Shown: positions 1 to 6,997 of the stretch, in pieces | How the letters are laid out: each line of letters starts with the position of its first letter | Position numbering within the stretch: the stretch's first letter is position 1 | Assembly: GCF_003333315.1 (NCBI RefSeq) | Contig: NZ_PSYR01000001.1 | Coordinates: 1,364,908-1,428,907 of the forward strand | DNA from: Acidiferrobacter thiooxydans | GTDB lineage: Bacteria > Pseudomonadota > Gammaproteobacteria > Acidiferrobacterales > Acidiferrobacteraceae | Direction: 5' to 3' | Length of the DNA: 64,000 bases | Translations under genes and position numbers: made by a program | The notes under the pieces: generated by a model | Told to the model about the DNA's origin: nothing | The model's input: only the letters and a program-made list of their open reading frames with translations | Database searches by the model: none

Positions 1-469
1 AGTGGGGGTCTGGCGCCGGGCGGCGTGTGAGGGCCGACAGTCGGGACGCGCTGCGCGGGGATGGGCGATGCCTGGGCCACGGGGGTGCGCACGGGCGTGG
101 TGCCGGGGCGCAGACGCAGGCCATGGCCGGTCTTGGCATCATGATGGTCCGTGGGGTGGGGTTAGGCGCGGCTTCCGCAGGCCGCTGGTGGGCGAGGGTG
201 GGACAAACGGCCGCCCTTCCCGATAGAATAGCCGCGTCAACGACCCGCCCTAACAGGCCATGCGGCCGGCAATGCGGGCGGGGCTTGGAGGGGAATACCA
301 AAAGGCTCGGTTGACGAGGGGCCGGGAGACCGGCAGACGTGGGTAACGGGTCGTTCAGACGCACCGGCGCATGCTTCCCCATGTTCGCCGCTCTGCAAGG
401 CCGGGATCACATTGTAGACATCATGGCCTATGCGGGCGAAAGGCAAAGCGCCGCAGGTCCCCGCCGCCG

Positions 470-608
470 TCGCTAGACGGGAGGCGGTTGTCCACAACCC
501 CGAGGGGAGACGGGCCGCACATGGTAGGCCGGCATGGCCATGGCCCGCGTCACCATGGCCGTTGCCGGGCCACTAGGGGCCCGTAAGGGCCGTTTGACCG
601 GAGGGTGT
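470..608 (+). ncRNA. Possible omega-RNA region upstream of the iscB remnant
   Basis: The stretch directly upstream of the iscB start is rich in short complementary arms (for example GGTTGTCCACAACC near 486, and GGGCC/GGCCC pairs between 565 and 590) and holds no convincing gene. IscB nucleases are known to be encoded just downstream of a structured guide RNA. The position and hairpin density fit, but I have not folded it and the assignment is inference. The preceding bases 1-469 show no gene I can support. Confidence 0.25.
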
Positions 609-910
609 ATGGCCGTATTCGTTTGGGACAGAAGAAAGAGGCCGCTGACGCCATGCTCCGAGAAACGGGCACGGCTCCTGCGGACGCGGGGCCGGGCGGC
701 CATTCGCGCCAGGGGGTACTTCACTATCCAGACCGCACAAGGACTGGTACCAGGCATCCATCACCGATTCTGCACCCGGATCCGGCGGGCGGACGGCTAT
801 GGATATTCGCAGACCACGATAGCCACAGACAAAGGAGAGGCGGGAACCGGGGCGGCTTACGCCGCCGCGCCCTCCCTCCCCGGCCAGATGGGCCATACGG
901 CCCACGATGA
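609..910 (+). pseudogene. iscB: IscB (RNA-guided nuclease) N-terminal remnant
   Basis: The ATG at 609 follows a GGAGGG ribosome site. The first ~44 residues are the IscB PLMP/RRXRR region: MAVFVWDRRKRPLTPCSEKR, then a Gly/Ala/Arg-rich helix and a YFTI strand. Intact IscB has VFVLDK-PLMPCSEKRARLLL in this position, then a RuvC-I block around DPGSKTTG. Here the frame breaks near 735. A second frame (-1) continues with DRTRTGT and HPDPAGG, a damaged counterpart of RuvC-I. No bridge helix, HNH or RuvC-II/III follows before the cupin gene at 935, so perhaps 90 of the usual ~400-500 codons survive. IscB is an OMEGA nuclease of IS200/605-type elements and an ancestor of Cas9. This copy cannot be active. 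Confidence 0.75.
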
Positions 911-934
911 TGCCGGGGTTTCCCGCGCCAACGG

Positions 935-1306
935 ATGAACCTGTGCGCAGGGGGACCAGTGGCCAGGCCTCAACCGACCTATGAGACCAAGGACGGATCA
1001 CGGATCCAAGAATTATGGCACCCCGATCATCACGGTGGCGGGGCCATGAGCCTCGCGCAGGCGACGGTCGATGCCGGTGCCGCAACAAGGCTGCACCGCC
1101 ATATGCGCAGCGAAGAGATCTATCATGTCGTGAGTGGCGCGGGGATGATGGAGTGTGGTTTGGAGCGGTTTGCGATCAAGGCCGGCGATACCATACGGAT
1201 CCCCGCGGGTGTCGCCCACCGCGTGGTGGCATCCGTCTCCGCGGCGCTTGTGATCCTGTGCTGCTGTGTGCCGCCTTACCGCCATGACGACACGCAAGTC
1301 CTCTAA
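935..1306 (+). CDS. Cupin-domain protein
   Basis: A 123-residue single-domain cupin. The metal-binding motif 1 is visible as HRHMRSEEIYHVVSG (two His, then Glu around residues 53-58), and motif 2 as GDTIRIPAGVAHRV. The C-terminus LVILCCCVPPYRHDDT is typical of a small family annotated only as cupin. The fold is a beta-barrel that usually binds a divalent metal, but substrate and reaction are unknown. The ATG at 935 keeps the whole N-terminal YETKDGSRIQELWHP strand; starting at the internal ATG at 1046 would remove it. The ribosome site is weak. Its last codons overlap the next gene's proposed start at 1284. Confidence 0.8.
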   Translation: MNLCAGGPVARPQPTYETKDGSRIQELWHPDHHGGGAMSLAQATVDAGAATRLHRHMRSEEIYHVVSGAGMMECGLERFAIKAGDTIRIPAGVAHRVVASVSAALVILCCCVPPYRHDDTQVL

Positions 1307-1616
1307 GCTGCCGGCTGCCCGGCGATCACGGCCGGCGGCACACCGGGACCCCGTGCGTACGGTGTGGCTCATGCTGGTCGTGGCCGCCGCCGTGGGGGTC
1401 TGTCTGTACCCGCCATGGAACAACGTATGGACGAATTTCGAAGGTTTCCGCATGCATGCACCGCTCGTGTATGCATTTTTGTGGTCACCTCCGCCACCGG
1501 TGTTCCCCGTGGCGCGCACCATTGACCTCGCGCGGCTCGGGGAGGAGCTTGCGACGGTGGTGGTGGCCGGGGGTGTGGTGTACTGGGCGCTTGGCAAGCG
1601 CCACACGCGCCGGTAA
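1284..1616 (+). CDS. Small single-pass membrane protein, unknown function
   Basis: A 110-residue product not assigned to any family. The basic N-terminus (RKSSK, RRSRP) is followed by one hydrophobic segment VWLMLVVAAAVGVCLYPPW. A short loop and a second moderately hydrophobic stretch (ELATVVVAGGVVYWAL) close to the C-terminus may cross the membrane as well. By the positive-inside pattern, the N-terminus should be cytoplasmic. The start at 1284 lies inside the cupin gene (23-bp overlap), which suggests translational coupling. An in-frame upstream ATG at 1266 is also possible. Confidence 0.5.
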   Translation: MTTRKSSKLPAARRSRPAAHRDPVRTVWLMLVVAAAVGVCLYPPWNNVWTNFEGFRMHAPLVYAFLWSPPPPVFPVARTIDLARLGEELATVVVAGGVVYWALGKRHTRR

Positions 1617-1660
1617 GCGGCGGGGGCGTCCCGGACGCCTCGGGGGTCCGGGACCGGATG

Positions 1661-2632
1661 TCAGGCGGCGCTGCGGATGAAGGCGTCGGCGTAGATGTCC
1701 TTGAGCGCCGCGCCCGCCAGATACAGGCGTTTTTTCGCAGACTGCACCATGTCAGGATGGCCGCACAGAAAGGTGCGCCAGCCGGCGACGCGCGGCTGAT
1801 CGTTCAGGGCAACATCGAGCACGCGCCCGTGACGCAGATCCCCGGTCGGGGCCTCGCGCGACACGCACGGATGGTAGTGGACGGTGGCATGGCGGTAGGC
1901 AAGCGCGCGTAACTCGTCTACGAGGTACAGGCCGTCTTTATGGCGGCTTCCATGGTAGAGACGGATGGGGCCGCGGTGTCCCTGACGCAGGGCATCGCGG
2001 AGGATGCCGTAGAGCGGCGCGAGACCTGATCCAGTGCCAAGAAGCAGTAGGGGCTGGTCCGGGTCGGACAGCATATAAAAACATTCCCCGAGCGGCCGGC
2101 TGACCGCTACCTGATCGCCGACCTGCAGGGACTCGTGGATCCACCCGCTGACCCGACCTTGTGACACCTTGCGCACATGGAGCGTGAGATGCGGATCGAG
2201 CGCCGGGGCGCTGGCGAGCGAGTAGCTACGGCTTAGCCTCTCGTCCTTGAACACGTTGATGAATTGGCCGGCACGGTAGTCCCCCATGCCCGGACACTCG
2301 AGGGCCACCGAGACGATCTCGCGGTTCAAAGGCGTGATCGCGCGCACCGTAGCGACAAGTCGCCCGGCGTCCGTGCCAGGATGCTCGACGCGCATGGATT
2401 GGTGCGGTACGCATTGGCACGCCAGAAAGTAACCGCGTGCGCGCAGCGTGTCCTTCAGGCCCTTTTGGGAGGCCTCAGGGACTTGCCCGTCCACGGCGCG
2501 CAAAAGGCAGGTCTGGCAGACACCGCTGCGGCACGAGGAGGGGACGCTCTCGCCGCCGCGGGTCAACGCCTCGAGGACGCTTTCGCCATCGGCGCATGCG
2601 TAGGTCTTGTCGCCTAGAAGTATCTCGGGCAT
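1661..2632 (-). CDS. 2Fe-2S/FAD/NAD(P)H oxidoreductase, haemoglobin-partner reductase
   Basis: A 323-residue electron-transfer chain in one protein. The N-terminal plant-type ferredoxin carries CRSGVCQTC (C34, C39, C42) and the fourth ligand near C72. A flavin domain follows, with the RSYSLAS FAD motif near 135-141. The NAD(P) domain has GTGSGLAP near 199 and a C-terminal CGHPDMV near 290. This is the architecture of phenol-hydroxylase, benzoate-dioxygenase and MmoC reductases. Its neighbour is not an oxygenase but a truncated haemoglobin 15 bp upstream in the same operon, behind an NsrR operator. I infer that it re-reduces the haemoglobin (or its flavin-free haem) during NO dioxygenation, doing with two proteins what flavohaemoglobin Hmp does with one. 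The biochemical pairing is untested. Confidence 0.85.
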   Translation of the reverse strand: MPEILLGDKTYACADGESVLEALTRGGESVPSSCRSGVCQTCLLRAVDGQVPEASQKGLKDTLRARGYFLACQCVPHQSMRVEHPGTDAGRLVATVRAITPLNREIVSVALECPGMGDYRAGQFINVFKDERLSRSYSLASAPALDPHLTLHVRKVSQGRVSGWIHESLQVGDQVAVSRPLGECFYMLSDPDQPLLLLGTGSGLAPLYGILRDALRQGHRGPIRLYHGSRHKDGLYLVDELRALAYRHATVHYHPCVSREAPTGDLRHGRVLDVALNDQPRVAGWRTFLCGHPDMVQSAKKRLYLAGAALKDIYADAFIRSAA

Positions 2633-2647
2633 GGGGTCTCCGAAGGG

Positions 2648-3016
2648 TTAGCGGCCGAGGATGTCCGCGCGCGTGCCCTCGCAGATCGCTGCGACCTCGT
2701 CGATGCTGTCTTGTGGCACGTTCAGTTCGCGCAACGTGGCCGACAGATGGTCTACGATGATGTCAAAGTGCGTGTCGTTCAGGCCGCGCGCCACCAGATG
2801 GGCATGCCCGCGACGCATGTCGGCCCCTGTGTAATGGTTGGGTCCGCCAAAGGCCATGGTGAGGAAGGCCTTTTGCTTGGCGGCCTGTCTTTCCATGTCC
2901 ACGTCGTCGAAGAATCCATTCACGCGGTCGTCGGCCAGGACCTTGCGGTAGAAGATATCCACAGCCACGTTGACCGCCTGTTCACCACCGATCTTCTGAA
3001 ACAATGCCTGACTCAT
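2648..3016 (-). CDS. glbN: Truncated haemoglobin, group I
   Basis: A 122-residue 2-on-2 globin. The start MSQALFQKIGGEQAV, the Tyr of IFYRKVLAD near residue 23 (B10 region), the Gly-Gly of AFGGPNHYTG and the proximal His near H71 in MRRGHAHLV match group I truncated haemoglobins. These soluble proteins bind O2 and NO, and several act as NO dioxygenases (NO plus O2 to nitrate) when given a reductase. It is the first gene of a two-gene minus-strand operon with the ferredoxin-type reductase. A near-perfect NsrR box lies 25-47 bp upstream of its ATG, so nitric oxide should induce it. The start is fixed by family length and by the operator position. Confidence 0.9.
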   Translation of the reverse strand: MSQALFQKIGGEQAVNVAVDIFYRKVLADDRVNGFFDDVDMERQAAKQKAFLTMAFGGPNHYTGADMRRGHAHLVARGLNDTHFDIIVDHLSATLRELNVPQDSIDEVAAICEGTRADILGR

Positions 3017-3039
3017 GTCGCTCCTCGGTTATCGTATGC

Positions 3040-3064
3040 AAAGATGTATACAATATACATCTTT
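3040..3064. promoter_or_regulatory. NsrR operator
   Basis: A perfect inverted repeat with ten-base arms AAAGATGTAT and ATACATCTTT around ACAAT. The known enterobacterial NsrR consensus is AAGATGYATTT followed, across one base, by AAATRCATCTT; the outer eight bases of each half match. It lies between the divergent haemoglobin and nsrR genes, much closer to the haemoglobin start. It would repress the haemoglobin/reductase operon until NO destroys the NsrR iron-sulfur cluster. Autoregulation of nsrR is possible but the site is 160 bp from its start. Confidence 0.88.
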
Positions 3065-3223
3065 AACGGGACAACCTGCCGGAGGCCTTGAGCCTCACGA
3101 ATCAGTCGGCAGGTATGCCCCTACACTAAGACAGGGGGCTTCGTATTGTCAAATATCATTCGACGGGGATTTGACGCGCCTGTACCCCGCACTCATCATG
3201 ATCGGGGCTTTTGAGGAGATCTC

Positions 3224-3685
3224 ATGCAGTTGACCCGCTACAGTGACTATGCCTTGCGGATATTGATGTATTTGAGCATGAAGGAGCGCGACGGTGCGGC
3301 CACGATCAGCGAAATTGCCGCCTTTTACGGCATATCGCGCAATCATCTCGTAAAGATCGTGCACCGGCTGGGGCAACTCGGTTTCGTGACGACCGCGCGC
3401 GGCAAGGGGGGTGGTCTCAAGCTTGCGCGTAGCGCCGCGCAGATCGGCATCGGTGAGGTGATACGCAAGACAGAGGCGCACTTCGACATCGTCGAATGTT
3501 TTGACGTGCAGGCCAATCGGTGTCGCCTGACGCCGATCTGTCATTTGAAAGGCATGCTGGCCGCCGCCCAGGCACAGTTCCTGCGCGAGCTCGATGCCTA
3601 CACCCTGGCGGATGCGATCGCCGGTCGGGATCGGGGATTCGCGTCGCTTCTCGATCGTATCCGGCTCAGCACCGCGGGCGCTTGA
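3224..3685 (+). CDS. nsrR: NsrR, nitric-oxide-sensing Rrf2-family repressor
   Basis: A 153-residue winged-helix repressor. The N-terminus MQLTRYSDYALRILMYL and the recognition helix region ISRNHLVKIVHRLG match NsrR closely, including the Asp near residue 8 proposed as a fourth cluster ligand. Three cysteines at about C92, C100 and C106 (ECFDVQANRC, then RLTPIC) are the cluster-binding set. The spacing between the first two is wider than in E. coli NsrR (C91, C96, C102). The [4Fe-4S] or [2Fe-2S] cluster reacts with NO and the protein leaves DNA. The divergent haemoglobin operon with its consensus box is the obvious target. An AGGAG ribosome site lies a few bases before the ATG. Confidence 0.9.
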   Translation: MQLTRYSDYALRILMYLSMKERDGAATISEIAAFYGISRNHLVKIVHRLGQLGFVTTARGKGGGLKLARSAAQIGIGEVIRKTEAHFDIVECFDVQANRCRLTPICHLKGMLAAAQAQFLRELDAYTLADAIAGRDRGFASLLDRIRLSTAGA

Positions 3686-4140
3686 GCGAATCCAGGCATG
3701 CACCGCCCGCTGGTGCGCAAACGGCGGGGCATGCCGCGCGCAGGGTAGGGGGCACGATTCCGTCAAAGTCGCGTCTCGCGCACTTATTGCGTGAGGCGAA
3801 GCCAGTCGATGGGGCGGGTGGCCGGAAACGGCGGGCGGGGGCTTTTCCCGGGGGAGGGGAGAGTGTTTCCTCAAGGGACGGCAGCAAGGTCAACGCCTCT
3901 GCGGGGACCAGGCGTTGGAACCGGGCGATTGGTGCGCGTTCTACGCCGGCTTTACGCGAGAGATCGTTGCGCGCGGCACATGCTTTGTCATCGGCTACTT
4001 CGTGATCGCCAAGATTCACGACACGGAAGGTGACCGGGCGGTGTGGGGCCACCCCAGGACTCGCGCGGCTGTCTCGAAATGCGCGCTCGGCGGCTGGGGC
4101 CGGACGCGCGACGGATCGTAGCAGGCACAGCTTGCCCGAA
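3686..4140. other. Gene-poor stretch with a weak coding relic
   Basis: No complete gene is visible. A short plus-strand reading near 3915-4030 (EPGDWCAFYAGFTR, then FVIGYFVIAKIHD) looks protein-like and resembles the GD-x-x-FYxG and GYF pieces of nucleotide-modification-associated proteins. Its frame upstream is broken, so at most it is a fragment. Confidence 0.3.
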
Positions 4141-4197
4141 AGCGCAAAAAATTATGCGCTCCGTTTTCTCGTAGCGTATCATTCGCTTACGGAAAAT
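4141..4197. promoter_or_regulatory. Paired inverted repeats before a toxin-antitoxin-like pair
   Basis: Two adjacent dyads precede the small gene at 4219. The first has arms AGCGCA and TGCGCT around eight bases (4141-4160). The second is a quasi-palindrome TTTTCTCGTAGCG ... CGCTTACGGAAAA (4164-4196) with small interruptions. The region is AT-richer than its surroundings and sits where a promoter and an autoregulatory operator would be expected. The regulator is unknown. Confidence 0.4.
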
Positions 4198-4218
4198 ACC
4201 GCATTCTTAGGGACCACC

Positions 4219-4440
4219 ATGCTCCACCGTCACCTGAATCACCAGACTCTTACTCTCGCCGCCATTGATGATGTGATCGGGCGCGGCAAGGTATACGACT
4301 GGGCCGACCTGCGATCCGCGGTACTCCGTGACCGGACGGTGCGGGAGAAGGTGTTTCGTGTGTGTCAGGCGCACGTTCACGATCCGTATGCCCAGCGCTA
4401 TCATTTCTGGAAGCACTATGTCGAACAACACGCTGCCTAA
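4219..4440 (+). CDS. Small protein paired with AbiEii-like nucleotidyltransferase
   Basis: A 73-residue protein beginning MLHRHLNHQTLTLAAIDDVI and ending YAQRYHFWKHYVEQHAA. Short proteins of this type sit immediately upstream of nucleotidyltransferases of the AbiEii/MNT type; I recognise the arrangement but not a named family. The ATG at 4219 was chosen because it begins right after the palindromic control region and the upstream reading is low-complexity. Its end overlaps the next gene by 23 bp, which implies coupled translation. By context it could be the antitoxin or an accessory subunit, but no DNA-binding motif is evident. Confidence 0.65.
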   Translation: MLHRHLNHQTLTLAAIDDVIGRGKVYDWADLRSAVLRDRTVREKVFRVCQAHVHDPYAQRYHFWKHYVEQHAA

Positions 4441-5152
4441 TTGGGAAGAGGTCCTCTCCGCGGCCGCTCGTCTCCAACGCATCCTGCCGGACGCCGTTCT
4501 GGTAGGCGGGACCGCATCGGCGGTGTACGCCAAGCACCGGTTTTCGACCGATGCGGACCATGTGCTGGTTGACCTACGAGAGCGATTTGATCAGGTACTG
4601 GCGGATCTGGAGGCCGTGGCCGGTTGGAAAACTACACGCATTCAACGTCCGCTACAGATCCTGGGCAGTCTGGATGGCATTGAGACGGGGATCCGACAGC
4701 TAATTCGCGGCCAACCACTGGAAACTGCCCAGGTCGAGCTCCTTGGCCAGAAGATTACGGTTCCCACTCAGGGCGAGATCCTGCGCATCAAGGGTGTATT
4801 GATCCTGAAGCGCAACGCCACGCGCGACTATCTGGATTTTGTTGCCTTGGCGAATCACATGGGCAGCGACCAGATGGTAGAGAGTCTGCGCCCCTTTGAC
4901 CGCCTTTACCCACAACCGAACGATGAATCGGCGTTGCAGCAACTTCAGATTCAGTTAGCCAATCCGCTACCTTACGACTTGGAAGGCGTCCATCTCAGCG
5001 AATACAAGCATCTAGATCCTCGCTGGCACAACTGGAGCGCAGTTAAGGCCGTGTGTCGTGATTGTGCCACGCAGATCTTCGACTCCATCACGGGACTCGA
5101 GACAGATCAAAAAAAGACACAGAAACAAGATGATTGCGGATCCAAGCTATGA
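4418..5152 (+). CDS. Nucleotidyltransferase-fold protein, AbiEii toxin-like
   Basis: A 244-residue protein with the nucleotidyltransferase signature VLVGGTASAVYAKHRFSTDA followed by D-H-V-L, near residues 27-50. The Gly-Gly pair and downstream acidic residues are those of the Pol-beta/MNT superfamily. This superfamily includes AbiEii toxins (which pyrophosphorylate or nucleotidylate tRNA) and HEPN-MNT pairs. A LRIKGVLILKRNATRDYLDFVAL block matches the usual second domain of AbiEii-type proteins, which ends in a helical region. The ATG at 4418 overlaps the upstream partner. The pair is likely a toxin-antitoxin or phage-abortive module. The target molecule cannot be read from sequence. Confidence 0.75.
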   Translation: MSNNTLPNWEEVLSAAARLQRILPDAVLVGGTASAVYAKHRFSTDADHVLVDLRERFDQVLADLEAVAGWKTTRIQRPLQILGSLDGIETGIRQLIRGQPLETAQVELLGQKITVPTQGEILRIKGVLILKRNATRDYLDFVALANHMGSDQMVESLRPFDRLYPQPNDESALQQLQIQLANPLPYDLEGVHLSEYKHLDPRWHNWSAVKAVCRDCATQIFDSITGLETDQKKTQKQDDCGSKL

Positions 5153-5810
5153 CTATAGGCGCACGAACATCGATCAAGGCGGCCTACATCTAAGCGGCCC
5201 ATCCCGGCCATTGCTGCCACCTTACCCGCGCGCCGTCGAGGGCGGTTTAGCAGCCTTGGCGAATGCAGATAACGCACCCTCAGGTTGGCGCGATAGGTGT
5301 GGTGCGAGTACGCAGGCAATGAGGGTTTTTCTGGCCCCTGTGCAGGCCTGCGCACCCGCATTCCGTTTATCCCGCTTCGCGGCGATGATCGCCTCGTGTT
5401 TCGGTGTATTGCGATAGGTGGGCGGCGCCCGTCCTTTGAAAACGGCTCAATCCAATGACGCCCGACAGCCATCATAAGTGCGAGCTCGCCCTCAGGGTCG
5501 GGTCTGCGTCCAGGGTCTCGAGTAGGAAGGGCCAATACGGATCGATCATCTACGCGTGCAAAGGACGGGGCGCCGCCCGCTCGCAAAAAGGCCCAGCTCG
5601 GAATGCGCCACACACACAGTCGTCATGCCGCTGCAAATAGCTCGTGGTCCACATCCTCGATTAGGTCGGGGCGTGACACGGGGGGCTTTTTCATATGGTT
5701 TTATTCGTATCGATACATCTTCATCCACGGCGCCTGCTACCTACACGGTGCGGGCGCCACTCTCTGCGCCGGCAATGCGTGTGTGGCGCGTCTGAAAGTA
5801 CGATGGGCGT
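5153..5810. other. Intergenic region without a supportable gene
   Basis: About 650 bases between the nucleotidyltransferase and the converging DUF2283 gene. Open frames here are short, arginine/proline-rich and overlap in several frames, which is what non-coding GC-rich DNA produces. I see no RNA gene or IS end. Confidence 0.5.
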
Positions 5811-6008
5811 TTAGGATGCAACCTGTTCAAAGGAAAACTGGGGGATATCCGCGCGGTCACTGGCGTGCTCAATGGTGATGCCGCAGATTTGTCCTTGCGT
5901 ATCAAGATCGAGTATGGTGTTTTCATCAAGATCTTGCGTTTCTGCGATATCCGCAGAACGCAGTTCAATGTAAAGCGTGTCGGTGTCCTGGAAGTATTGG
6001 ATCTTCAT
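5811..6008 (-). CDS. DUF2283-family protein
   Basis: A 65-residue protein MKIQYFQDTDTLYIELRSAD...ETQDLDENTILDLDTQGQICGITIEHAS. The pattern of a beta hairpin with D-TLYI-L, then ILDLD--G-I-GI-IEHAS is the DUF2283 signature. These small proteins are often the second gene of a pair with a DUF4258-type protein, and are suspected antitoxins. That partner is present here, overlapping by 4 bp upstream (6005-6008). Function is inferred only from this arrangement. Confidence 0.8.
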   Translation of the reverse strand: MKIQYFQDTDTLYIELRSADIAETQDLDENTILDLDTQGQICGITIEHASDRADIPQFSFEQVAS

Positions 6009-6241
6009 GGCGTGAATCTCCGGTCGAAGAAGGCGTTGTGAACCGCGCCCCCGGCAAGTAACAAGACCACCCGCAAATATTGGTTACCCGCCGCCGGAAT
6101 CAGGCCCCATCGGCGAATACGCCCGTCTTGCTGTATGGTCTCTTTTAAGGGGTAGCGTATGACGGTCTCTATCCATTCGACTTCAATGGCGATGCGATCA
6201 GGGCGTTCACGTATAGCCTCAAAGTATCTGGTGGTTTTCAT
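6005..6241 (-). CDS. DUF4258-like small protein, putative toxin of the DUF2283 pair
   Basis: A 78-residue protein, MKTTRYFEAIRERPDRIAIE then WIETVIRYPLKETIQQDGRIRRWG, ending with a hydrophobic strand YLRVVLLLAGGAVHNAFFDR. The pattern (xxHxxxR-like N-terminus, a dRIRRWG turn, then RVVxxxxGxxxHNAFFDR) is that of small DUF4258/BrnT-like proteins found beside DUF2283. These are thought to be RNase-type toxins. Its start overlaps the decayed integrase fragment by 4 bp (6238-6241), so the pair may have been acquired with a mobile element. Confidence 0.65.
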   Translation of the reverse strand: MKTTRYFEAIRERPDRIAIEVEWIETVIRYPLKETIQQDGRIRRWGLIPAAGNQYLRVVLLLAGGAVHNAFFDRRFTP

Positions 6242-6363
6242 GCCGACTCCCTCACCAAATCTTTTTCTTTGTGGCCAGTATAGCGCGTCTGTGCCTGCAG
6301 AGTCTCGTGTCCTGTGATCGAATCCGCCTCCATGGGACTAAGGCCCATCTCAAGTAGCCGGCT
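6238..6363 (-). pseudogene. Tyrosine recombinase C-terminal remnant
   Basis: About 41 residues survive: SRLLEMGLSPMEADSITGHE, then TLQAQTRYTGHKEKDLV. These align with the end of phage-type integrases: a helix of the LLEAG-I type, then the conserved GH, and the nucleophilic Tyr in the RYTH-like position. The catalytic Arg and box I are missing. The upstream minus-strand sequence to ~6720 is low-complexity and does not restore them. The relic marks an old integration near the DUF2283 pair. Confidence 0.6.
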
Positions 6364-6510
6364 GCCCCATGGCGCGATTATGCAAGGGTTTCGATACCGG
6401 AGACCCCGTAGGCGCGCGCAGGGGCAGGGATATCGAATCGGCGTATGCTTCCTATAGGCGGACGGCATGGCAGGCCATGGAGGCATGGCCCACACGATGC
6501 CGCAGGCCAT

Positions 6511-6997
6511 ATAAGACTTCGAAGGCCACCATAGGCCGTGGTATAGCGGTGTGGGTGGCCCAGGTAATAAGGGCGCCGGTCGCCCGGCGTAGGGGGTGCG
6601 GCGTGATCCTTCCCTGGAATCATGGACACGCAGTTGAACCGCATGGCGCTGCTTGAAGGTCTCGAAAGCGGGCTATCAGAGGCAAGAAGGTGGGTGCTTG
6701 CGAGCGTAAGGACGGCCATGATTGTGCGCGCGGGTTTCTTCTCTGCCTAGCATTCATGTCGAACGCAACCTCGACACGGGAGGCCCTGAGGCAACAGGCG
6801 GGGGCCACCGGCCAATGGGTCCCGGAGCGGGTCGTCTCCTTGATCGGCCAAGGTGGCCGCGAATGCCACCGCAGGGATAGCCTTGATCTAGGGGTGGGTT
6901 CTGACGCTCGCACCTTGACTCACAAGGGTTATGGAAACAGGAGAGAAATGGCGGAAAGAGCCCGGACGTTCGGGGGACGAGTCGGCAGCTGTCAGGG
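6511..6997. other. Intergenic region, no gene recognised
   Basis: Nearly 500 bases lie between the integrase relic and the end of NDH-2. Frames on both strands are short and compositionally biased. I find no tRNA-like cloverleaf that could have served as the integrase attachment site. Confidence 0.4.

Noticed and set aside
573..1088. Minus-strand frame opposite the iscB relic and cupin
   Set aside because: It is antisense to two recognisable products and compositionally biased.
3915..4121. Possible nucleotide-modification-associated protein
   Set aside because: Only about 35 residues look protein-like, the upstream frame is broken, and the resemblance is too short to name.
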